A stretch of 11,802 nucleotides of DNA from assembly GCF_943914615.1 (NCBI RefSeq), contig NZ_CALUCS010000034.1, positions 1 to 11,802 on the forward strand, written 5' to 3'. The DNA comes from an uncultured Corynebacterium sp. Lineage in GTDB: Bacteria; Actinomycetota; Actinomycetes; Mycobacteriales; Mycobacteriaceae. Position 1 is the stretch's first letter. Each line of letters begins with the position of its first letter. The translations under genes and the position numbers were made by a program. The notes beneath the pieces were generated by a model. The model saw only the letters and a program-made list of their open reading frames with translations. It made no database searches and was not told where the DNA came from. Below are positions 6,569-11,802 of the stretch, one piece after another.

Positions 6569-6641
6569 CAAGCTAGCGCAGCAGGTCAGCAGGCGGGGTT
6601 AGCAGCAGGCCCGGCCACGCTTGGCAAGCTAGCGCTGCAGG
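6569..6641. repeat. 17-bp direct repeat at the end of the 493-residue gene
   Basis: CAAGCTAGCGC(A/T)GCAGG occurs at 6569-6585 and 6625-6641, 56 bp apart, each copy preceded by GCCCGGCCA within about 20 bases. The right copy contains the stop and last codons of the minus-strand gene. The left copy lies outside it, another local duplication at a gene end, as with the 24-bp repeat at 6147. Confidence 0.7.
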
Positions 6642-8110
6642 ACGAAGCGGTACATCTCCAAGCGGTCCAGCAGCGAGCACTGCGGAACCAACGGAACCGC
6701 CTGGTCATCGGGCTGAGGCTCCCACTTGCTCGCCCCCACCTGCGCCAAGATGCGCCCGGTCCGCCGCGACAGCCACTTGATCTCGCTGGCACTGAGGGCG
6801 TCAGTACCCAAAGCAGTATCAGTCGGCGGCAGCTTCGCATCCGCGCGCGTGAAGCCGAGTGCCGACATGAAGGCCTCGCTGACCTCGTCGGCCTCCGAAT
6901 CCACCAGCGTAGACAGTGCGATAATCCGCGCCCACGCGGCCGCACGCCCGATCTTGCTCTTCTCGATCGGCGCGTCAGCCAGCAGCTCGGCGGCATGCTC
7001 GGTGACGTTCGCCGGCCGCTCCAGATCCAGCGCCTGCAGCAGCGGAATAAACTCGTACAGAGCCCGCTCGTGCAGTAGCTCCCGCAGTTCAGGGTCGATT
7101 TCGGCGAGGATCTGCTCGACGGTATCCTCGCCCGCCAGCGCCACGTTCACCTCCGTGACATCCACCCGCGCCGGAATGCCCGCAGGGTGCAGGTGCGTGG
7201 CGAGTTCCTCAGCCGCGTCGTCCTCCGTATCAGCGAGGAAGTCGGCGGCCAAGAGCACTGCTTCGGCATCCGCTTCGCCCGGCGCGTCAAAGGAAGCGTC
7301 GAAGGGGGAGCCGGTGGGGACGAGCTCGATCTCCTCGTGGCGGGTGGTGGTGTCTGTGACGTTAACGCTGAAATCGTAGCGGCCTACCTTCAGCACGCCA
7401 ATGGTCCCGCGGCGGAAAATGTTGCCGAGAGCAGTGCCGATGGAGTTTGCGCCTTTGGCGTAGACGCGCACACGGCCGGCGGTGCGGGCGCGGAAGCTCC
7501 AGGTTGGCTCGGTGGTGGTGTCGGCGACGGCGCTGTCGGGCGTGCCGGCGCCAGTTTCAGCGCCATAGGGCGCGGCGCCGCGCTCCGCCCGCGCGACGTA
7601 GCGGGTGGGGTGCGCCTCGGGGACTCGGTTGACGGTTTCGGGCCAGTCGAAACTAGTGAGGATCGCGTCGGCGAAGTCGGCCACACTCATGGCACCGGAG
7701 ACACTGAGCAGGCGGGAATACCTTCCCACGCCCGGGAAGTGGTGCTCCACCACCACGGTGAAAACCTTGGTGTGGGTTCCGGAGTTCCTGCTGGCCCCTG
7801 CCCCCGGTGTGGACATAATCCCCAAGCTTTCCTGCACTTCCGCCCCCTCGGCGCTAACCCCCTCGGCTACACTGCCGGCCGCCTCTTCGGCTGCGCTGTC
7901 GGCCTCATCACGCCGGGCGGTGCGGATCGTCGACAGGGAGATCACGCTCCCGCCCGCGATCGGAGCCTCCGTGGCCTGTGCCTCCGTGGCCTGCGCCTTT
8001 TCCCGCGCATCTGTGGCCTCTGCGCCACCATTCCCATTCGCTCGCGCAGCGCCAGGACCGCCGGCGGATTCATAGCCCCCAGCGGCTCCATAAAGCGATG
8101 AGCGATTCAT
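6629..8110 (-). CDS. Unrecognised 493-residue protein, possibly PRiA4_ORF3-like
   Basis: I do not recognise the whole protein. Residues 1 to about 112 are low-complexity and rich in Ala, Glu and Gly, including the repeat ATEAQATEAP (41-50). A folded region at about 115-265 starts TKVFTVVVEHHFPGVGRYSRLLSVSGAMSVADFADAILTSFDW and continues to VLKVGRYDFSVNVTD. This order weakly recalls the plasmid pRiA4b ORF-3-like fold, which usually shows a V.L.G...WR...V....L..LH..I...F.W pattern followed by a YDFGD-like strand; the WR and GD signatures are missing. The C-terminal part is acidic and helical (LAEIDPELRELLHERALYEFIPLLQAL). No signal peptide or membrane helix is apparent. The ATG at 8110 has a weak Shine-Dalgarno-like GGGAA and lies 25 bases after the upstream stop. 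TTG at 8152 is a poorer alternative. The gene is likely transcribed with the 248-residue gene. Confidence 0.7.
   Translation of the reverse strand: MNRSSLYGAAGGYESAGGPGAARANGNGGAEATDAREKAQATEAQATEAPIAGGSVISLSTIRTARRDEADSAAEEAAGSVAEGVSAEGAEVQESLGIMSTPGAGASRNSGTHTKVFTVVVEHHFPGVGRYSRLLSVSGAMSVADFADAILTSFDWPETVNRVPEAHPTRYVARAERGAAPYGAETGAGTPDSAVADTTTEPTWSFRARTAGRVRVYAKGANSIGTALGNIFRRGTIGVLKVGRYDFSVNVTDTTTRHEEIELVPTGSPFDASFDAPGEADAEAVLLAADFLADTEDDAAEELATHLHPAGIPARVDVTEVNVALAGEDTVEQILAEIDPELRELLHERALYEFIPLLQALDLERPANVTEHAAELLADAPIEKSKIGRAAAWARIIALSTLVDSEADEVSEAFMSALGFTRADAKLPPTDTALGTDALSASEIKWLSRRTGRILAQVGASKWEPQPDDQAVPLVPQCSLLDRLEMYRFVLQR
7965..7994 (-). repeat. 15-bp tandem duplication in the N-terminal tail
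   Basis: GCCTCCGTGGCCTG recurs in two adjacent 15-bp units (7965-7979 and 7980-7994). On the minus strand this is a five-codon repeat giving the duplicated ATEAQ/ATEAP peptide. It lies in the disordered tail and keeps frame. Confidence 0.75.
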
Positions 8111-8135
8111 GGTTCCCAAGCGTAATAGCGCCCGG

Positions 8136-8882
8136 CTAACCTCGCTGGGCAAACACCAGCGGCAACGGTTGGGCAGACACGAACTCGCTGATCACGGTGC
8201 CAACTCGACGGACTCGCAACTTGTCGAATGCGTTGTACTGCGCGATCCAGCCACGCAGTGCGGCGGCCTCCCGCAGCGCCGCCGCTACGGCCTCGCGCTC
8301 GGCTGCGCCGCCACTCCCATTAGCCACACTATCGCTCCCGTCGGCAACGCCCGCCGCGCCAGCCTCACCCTCGCGGAACTCCGCCAGCGTACGGAAACTC
8401 CCCCACGCCGGCTGCTTCTTCCCCGGGAACTCGTCGCTGAAGTGCTGCCTGGCGGAGGCGAGGGCGTCATTAAGAGCGACCTCCGTAGCCGCCACATCAA
8501 CCAGTGCAACATCGCTCGGCAGCATCTTCGCCGCCGCCGCATCGCCCTCAAACAGTACGGGGTAGCGCAGCAGGGCGGTGAGCATGGCCGCGCGGTCGTC
8601 AGTCCCCTCAATCCAATCCGCGCTGGCGGCAAAGCCGTGGATGCCCGCGCCGTCGATCAGCCAGGCGCCAGAAAAGTCGCCGAGCTGCACCTCGGGGTCG
8701 GTTTCCACCTGCCAGATGGCGAAGGTGGGGTCGTCGGCGGGGCCTGTGGCGGCCACGACCATGATCGGGTCGTAGCGGACGGGCTCGGGCGCGCCGGGAG
8801 CCGCGTTGGGGGTCGTACCAGGACCCGCGGCACTCGCAGCTCCGGCGCCAGTGGCAGTGCTTTCAGGGGCAGTAGTGCTCAT
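8136..8882 (-). CDS. Unrecognised 248-residue protein
   Basis: I do not recognise a family. Residues 1 to about 35 are Ala/Gly/Thr/Pro-rich and probably disordered. A folded part then starts RYDPIMVVAATGPADDPTFAIWQVE and includes GAWLIDGAGIHGFAASADW. A second flexible Gly/Ala/Ser linker at about 170-195 precedes a helical, basic end (AALREAAALRGWIAQYNAFDKLRVRRVG). There is no signal peptide or membrane helix, so a cytoplasmic location is likely. It is the first gene of a minus-strand pair; the second starts 25 bases after its stop. Its ATG at 8882 lacks a Shine-Dalgarno. It lies only 36 bases from the start of the divergent small gene, so the two genes share one compact promoter region. Confidence 0.72.
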   Translation of the reverse strand: MSTTAPESTATGAGAASAAGPGTTPNAAPGAPEPVRYDPIMVVAATGPADDPTFAIWQVETDPEVQLGDFSGAWLIDGAGIHGFAASADWIEGTDDRAAMLTALLRYPVLFEGDAAAAKMLPSDVALVDVAATEVALNDALASARQHFSDEFPGKKQPAWGSFRTLAEFREGEAGAAGVADGSDSVANGSGGAAEREAVAAALREAAALRGWIAQYNAFDKLRVRRVGTVISEFVSAQPLPLVFAQRG

Positions 8883-8918
8883 CGCTATTGGAGGTTACCA
8901 CCGACTATGATCTTGCCC
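8883..8918. promoter_or_regulatory. Compact divergent promoter region
   Basis: Only 36 bases separate the divergent starts at 8882 (minus) and 8919 (plus). On the plus strand TATGAT (8906-8911) is a near-consensus -10 hexamer ending seven bases before the ATG, the arrangement of a leaderless transcript. On the minus strand TAACCT (complement of 8892-8897) fits the corynebacterial TANNNT -10 pattern and would place the start site within a few bases of the ATG at 8882. GGAGG at 8890-8894 could instead act as Shine-Dalgarno for an in-frame ATG at 8907, but that start would lie inside the -10 hexamer. -35 elements are not clear. Confidence 0.5.
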
Positions 8919-9233
8919 ATGGCTGTTTTTGATAGGTTCCCCGCCGCCGCGAAACTCTTCAAGCGCTCCAAGCCCTCCCCCGCCGAGCAGGAACACAGGA
9001 GTGCGCCGGTGCGGGTCGGTGGCGTCGGTAAGGAAAGCAGCTACGAGGCCTCCACCCGCACGAACCTGCCGCTCAACGAGTTCATGACGCGCCTCATGGC
9101 CCAGGAACTGCCCATCCTCGACAGCACTAGCCGCCAGCGCGTGCGCGACATCCTGCGCGAATACGACGGCCCCACCATCACCGAGCCCGAGGAACTACCG
9201 GAGGAAATCCGCCAGATCATGGAGCTCTACTAG
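8919..9233 (+). CDS. Small 104-residue protein of unknown function
   Basis: I do not recognise the family. The first 45 residues are basic and probably flexible (FDRFPAAAKLFKRSKPSPAEQ). The C-terminal half is helical and acidic, with LNEFMTRLMAQELPILDSTSRQRVRDILREYDG then TEPEELPEEIRQIMELY. There is no membrane segment or signal peptide, which suggests a cytoplasmic adaptor or nucleic-acid-associated protein, though this is only inference. The ATG at 8919 is favoured because TATGAT lies seven bases upstream; ATG at 8907 would add four residues (MILP). A longer plus-strand frame extends back to 8109, but it is antisense to the 248-residue gene and is not credible as coding. It is followed 131 nt later by dprE1, which has its own promoter-like sequence. 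Confidence 0.75.
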   Translation: MAVFDRFPAAAKLFKRSKPSPAEQEHRSAPVRVGGVGKESSYEASTRTNLPLNEFMTRLMAQELPILDSTSRQRVRDILREYDGPTITEPEELPEEIRQIMELY

Positions 9234-9351
9234 CTCTCTGCTGGCTCGCACTCGCCCTTTCTTAGTGACGCCGCCCACACCGCAACTGCGAAAACGCTGG
9301 CAACTTGAGCCCCACGCGGCGCCGCGCCCGAGGGTTGTCGCAGCCGGGCGC

Positions 9352-9364
9352 TAGGGTAGAGAAC
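9352..9364 (+). promoter_or_regulatory. Probable dprE1 promoter -10 element, leaderless start
   Basis: TAGGGT (9352-9357) fits the corynebacterial TANNNT -10 pattern and ends seven bases before the dprE1 ATG at 9365. Transcription would therefore begin at or within a base of the start codon. No Shine-Dalgarno of normal strength is present (only AGAG close to the ATG). TTGTCG at 9335-9340 resembles a -35 hexamer but is only 11 bases from the -10, so it is probably not used. Confidence 0.5.
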
Positions 9365-10777
9365 ATGGAATTGCACACCAGCACTCGAACCCTCACCGGG
9401 TGGGGTCGCACCGCCCCCACGACCGCCGAAGTTCTGTCTACGCGGGATGTCGACCAGATTGCCGCCGCCGTCGCGCGCGTGGCCGACGATAACGCGGATA
9501 AGCCCAGCCATTTGCAGCGTGGCGTGATTGCCCGCGGCATGGGTCGTAGCTACGGCGATCCGGCCATGAACGCTGGCGGGCTCGTTATCGACATGCAGCA
9601 GTTGAACCGTATCCACAGCATCAACCCCGATACCGCCATCGTGGACGTAGATGCTGGCGTGACGCTGGACCAGCTGATGAAGGCCGCCCTGCCCTACGGC
9701 CTGTGGGTGCCGGTACTGCCCGGCACGCGCCAGGTGACCATCGGCGGCGCTATCGGCCCGGATATTCACGGTAAGAACCACCACTCTGCAGGTTCCTTCG
9801 GCGACCACGTCCGCTCCATGGAGCTGCTGGTGGCCAACGGGCGCGTGCTGCACCTGACCCCGGAGGGCTCCGAGGACGACCCGGACGGCGAACTGTTCTG
9901 GGCCACCGTCGGCGGCATGGGCCTGACCGGCATTATCCTGCGCGCGACCATTGAGATGACGAAGACGGAGACCGCGTACTTCATCGCCAATGGCGACATG
10001 ACGCACTCCCTGGACGAAACCATCGCCTTCCACTCCGATGGTTCGGAACACAACTTCACCTACTCCTCCGCCTGGTTCGATGCGATCAGCCCGGAGCCGA
10101 AGCTGGGCCGCGCCGCAATCTCCCGCGGCTCCCTGGCCACCCTGGACCAGCTGAAGGAGTACGCGCCGAAGCTGGCGAAGGATCCGCTGAAGTTCAAGGC
10201 ACCGCAGCTGATGACCGTGCCGGATATTTTCCCGAGCTTCACCATGAACAAGCTGTCCATGGTGGCGATCGGCGAGCTGTGGTGGCTGAAGTCCGGCGAG
10301 TACCGCAACCAGGTGCAGAACCTCACGCAGTTCTACCAGCCACTGGACCTCATCGGCGAGTGGAACCGCGGCTATGGTTCCAAGGGCTTCCTGCAGTACC
10401 AGTTCGTCGTGCCGACGGAGGCCGTGGAGCCGTTCAAGGAGATCATCCGCGACATCCAGGCTTCCGGCCACTACTCCGCACTGAACGTGTTCAAGCTGTT
10501 CGGCGAGGGCAACAAGGCCCCGCTGAGCTACCCGATGCCGGGCTGGAACGTCTGCGTGGACTTCCCGATCAAGCCGGGCCTGGGCGCCTTCCTGGACGAC
10601 CTGGACCGCCGCGTGATGGAATTCGGCGGCCGCCTGTACCTGGCCAAGGAATCCCGCACCTCCGCCGAGAACTTCCACAAGATGTACCCCGGCCTGCCCG
10701 GCTGGCTGGCCACCCGCAAGCGCATCGACCCGACGGAGGTTTTCGCCTCCGATATGTCCCGCCGCCTCGAGCTCTAG
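9365..10777 (+). CDS. dprE1: Decaprenylphosphoryl-beta-D-ribose 2-oxidase DprE1
   Basis: DprE1 is the FAD-dependent oxidase that turns decaprenyl-phospho-ribose into the 2-keto intermediate, the first half of the epimerisation that makes the arabinan donor. The protein has 470 residues with the ATG at 9365. The N-terminal FAD-binding domain contains GMGRSYGD (58-65) and PGTRQVTIGGAIGPDIHGKNHH, in which His135 corresponds to the FAD-linked His132 of M. tuberculosis. The substrate-binding part contains MPGWNVCVDFPIK, where Cys397 matches Cys387, the residue attacked by benzothiazinone inhibitors. Lys428 in LAKESR matches the active-site Lys418. The protein ends FASDMSRRLEL, as in the family. 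TTG at 9305 would add 20 unsupported residues. dprE2 follows 55 nt downstream in the same direction. Confidence 0.97.
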   Translation: MELHTSTRTLTGWGRTAPTTAEVLSTRDVDQIAAAVARVADDNADKPSHLQRGVIARGMGRSYGDPAMNAGGLVIDMQQLNRIHSINPDTAIVDVDAGVTLDQLMKAALPYGLWVPVLPGTRQVTIGGAIGPDIHGKNHHSAGSFGDHVRSMELLVANGRVLHLTPEGSEDDPDGELFWATVGGMGLTGIILRATIEMTKTETAYFIANGDMTHSLDETIAFHSDGSEHNFTYSSAWFDAISPEPKLGRAAISRGSLATLDQLKEYAPKLAKDPLKFKAPQLMTVPDIFPSFTMNKLSMVAIGELWWLKSGEYRNQVQNLTQFYQPLDLIGEWNRGYGSKGFLQYQFVVPTEAVEPFKEIIRDIQASGHYSALNVFKLFGEGNKAPLSYPMPGWNVCVDFPIKPGLGAFLDDLDRRVMEFGGRLYLAKESRTSAENFHKMYPGLPGWLATRKRIDPTEVFASDMSRRLEL

Positions 10778-10832
10778 TCGCATAGGGCTTTAACTGCATA
10801 GAGCTGTATCGCTACCCCGAAAGAGAGTCACA

Positions 10833-11591
10833 ATGATTGATGCCGTTGGCAAACCCCAGTCCATCCTGCTGCTCGGCGGCGCGTCCGACATGGGCCTCGC
10901 CGTCGTCGAGGAGTTCCTCTCCCGCGGTCCCGCACGCGTGATCCTGGCCGCCCGTGCTGGCGAATCTTTGGATGACGCCACCGCCCGCATGAACGCCGCC
11001 GGTGCCAGCGAGGTCGTACCCGTCACCTTCGACGCAGTGGACTTCGATTCCCACCCACAGGTTTTCGAGGAAATCTTCAGCCACAGCGACGTGGACCTGG
11101 CCATCGTCGCGTTCGGAATCCTGGGTGACAACGAGAAGCAGTGGACCAACCAGAAGCTGGCCGTGCAGGCCGCGCAGGTGAATTTCACCGGCGCCGTCTC
11201 CGTCGGTGTGCTGCTGGCGGACTACATGAAGAAGCAGGGCCACGGGCAGATCGTGGCGTTCTCCACCGTTGCAGGTGAGATGGTCCGTCGCTCCAACTTC
11301 GTCTACGGCTCCACCAAGGCCGGCCTGGATGGCTTCTACCGCATGCTGAACGAGGCCCTGCGTGGCACCGGCGTGCGCGTGCTGACCGTCCGCCCGGGCC
11401 AGGTGCGCACCAATATGACCAAGGATCTGGACGATGCCCCGCTGACCGTGGACAAAGAAGACGTGGCCAAGGCCATCGCCAAGGCCGTGGATAACCGCAA
11501 GTCCCTGATCTGGGTGCACCCCCTTTTCCGCCCGATCATGCTGATTCTGAAGCACCTGCCGCTCCCGATTCTGCGCAAGCTGCCGCTGTAA
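10833..11591 (+). CDS. dprE2: Decaprenylphospho-2-keto-arabinose reductase DprE2
   Basis: DprE2 reduces the keto intermediate from DprE1 to decaprenyl-phospho-arabinose, using NADH or NADPH, and so completes synthesis of the sole arabinan donor. The 252-residue product is a short-chain dehydrogenase/reductase of the right length (254 in M. tuberculosis). The nucleotide-binding GGASDMG is at 15-21. The catalytic set is Ser144 in FSTVAG and Tyr158-x3-Lys162 in YGSTK. VRPGQVRTNMT follows at the usual substrate-loop position, and the hydrophobic C-terminus (PLFRPIMLILKHLPLPILRKLPL) could contact membrane or DprE1. A purine-rich GAAAGAGAG just upstream of the ATG serves as ribosome-binding site. 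The 55-nt gap to dprE1 shows no terminator, so the two are probably one operon. No coding start follows within about 210 bases, so aftA is not directly coupled here. Confidence 0.95.
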   Translation: MIDAVGKPQSILLLGGASDMGLAVVEEFLSRGPARVILAARAGESLDDATARMNAAGASEVVPVTFDAVDFDSHPQVFEEIFSHSDVDLAIVAFGILGDNEKQWTNQKLAVQAAQVNFTGAVSVGVLLADYMKKQGHGQIVAFSTVAGEMVRRSNFVYGSTKAGLDGFYRMLNEALRGTGVRVLTVRPGQVRTNMTKDLDDAPLTVDKEDVAKAIAKAVDNRKSLIWVHPLFRPIMLILKHLPLPILRKLPL

Positions 11592-11597
11592 CTCGCC

Positions 11598-11641
11598 GGG
11601 GTTTCAGCGGGAGCCCCCACTCTGGGGTTTCAGCGGGAGCC
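11598..11641 (+). repeat. 18-bp direct repeat after dprE2
   Basis: GGGGTTTCAGCGGGAGCC occurs exactly at 11598-11615 and 11624-11641, 26 bp apart. The pair is bracketed by CTCGCC (11592-11597) and GGCGAG (11645-11650), which are inverted copies. The repeat begins six bases after the dprE2 stop and could be a protein-binding pair or a transcript 3' structure. Confidence 0.8.
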
Positions 11642-11697
11642 TCAGGCGAGCCCCCTCACCGGCGGGTCCACCATCTCCTCACCCGCGCACAAAGCAC

Positions 11698-11726
11698 AAG
11701 CGCCGCCCACACCCTGGACGGCGCTT
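11698..11726 (+). terminator. Hairpin terminator-like structure downstream of dprE2
   Basis: AAGCGCCG (11698-11705) pairs perfectly with CGGCGCTT (11719-11726) around a 13-nt loop. The stem can extend through flanking ACA/TGT with one bulged base. Only a pyrimidine-rich TGTCGTTCCCC follows, not a T-run, so termination strength is uncertain. It is the only stem-loop of this strength after dprE2 and the likely end of the dprE1-dprE2 transcript. The remaining bases to 11802 show no gene. Confidence 0.55.
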
Positions 11727-11802
11727 TGTCGTTCCCCTTCTAGTTCTGGTGTTGTTGCAAAGTTGGGCGGAGAGCAGCGAAGACTCAGTTTCTCATTCCC
11801 TG

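Noticed and set aside
7187..8101. 304-codon plus-strand open frame
   Set aside because: It is antisense to the 493-residue gene; its Gly/Arg/His-rich translation has no recognisable motif.
8109..8918. N-terminal extension of the small plus-strand gene back to 8109
   Set aside because: It is wholly antisense to the 248-residue gene, has a composition unlike a folded protein, and a -10 hexamer sits at the short start instead.
9230..10783. 517-codon minus-strand open frame
   Set aside because: It is antisense to dprE1, which is certain; its His/Gln/Gly-rich translation is typical of a shadow frame.

Overview
The window looks like a piece of a Corynebacterium chromosome (Mycobacteriales), judged from the sequence alone. 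DNA is GC-rich and the genes belong to the arabinogalactan cell-wall pathway found only in this order: GlfT1, an Rv3789-type GtrA protein, DprE1 and DprE2. The recognisable proteins keep the mycobacterial family motifs, but the gene order differs from M. tuberculosis, where rfbE/rfbD flank glfT1 and aftA follows dprE2.

Layout. Bases 1-368 hold no gene. They contain one copy of a 122-bp repeat core (38-159) and a short AT-rich stretch with DnaA-box-like sequences. A stand-alone gene at 369-1499 encodes an AbiEi-type winged-helix plus PD-(D/E)XK nuclease-like protein with a Thr/Lys/Pro-rich N-terminal tail. After a 372-nt gap comes fadD (1872-3713), an acyl-CoA ligase whose stop lies 3 nt before glfT1 (3717-4625). 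After a weak terminator and a 189-nt gap come two overlapping genes for four-helix GtrA membrane proteins (4815-5537 and 5530-6162). The second resembles Rv3789.

Bases 6163-6628 hold no gene but are full of repeats. A second copy of the 122-bp core lies there in the opposite orientation to the first, embedded in an inward-facing array with a 62-bp period. Two unrecognised genes follow on the minus strand (8882 to 6629). They diverge from a small plus-strand gene for an unrecognised 104-residue protein (8919-9233). dprE1 (9365-10777, probably leaderless) and dprE2 (10833-11591) follow, then an 18-bp direct repeat and a hairpin.

How the genes work together. DprE1 and DprE2 make decaprenyl-phospho-arabinose from decaprenyl-phospho-ribose. 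The Rv3789-type GtrA protein is thought to help deliver that donor, or organise its use, at the membrane. GlfT1 adds the first galactofuranoses of the galactan to which arabinan is later attached. FadD may supply activated fatty acid, but a wall-specific role rests only on its tight coupling to glfT1. The most unusual structure is the 122-bp/62-bp repeat family. Its substitutions fall evenly over the three codon positions, so it is probably a non-coding element and not a gene.
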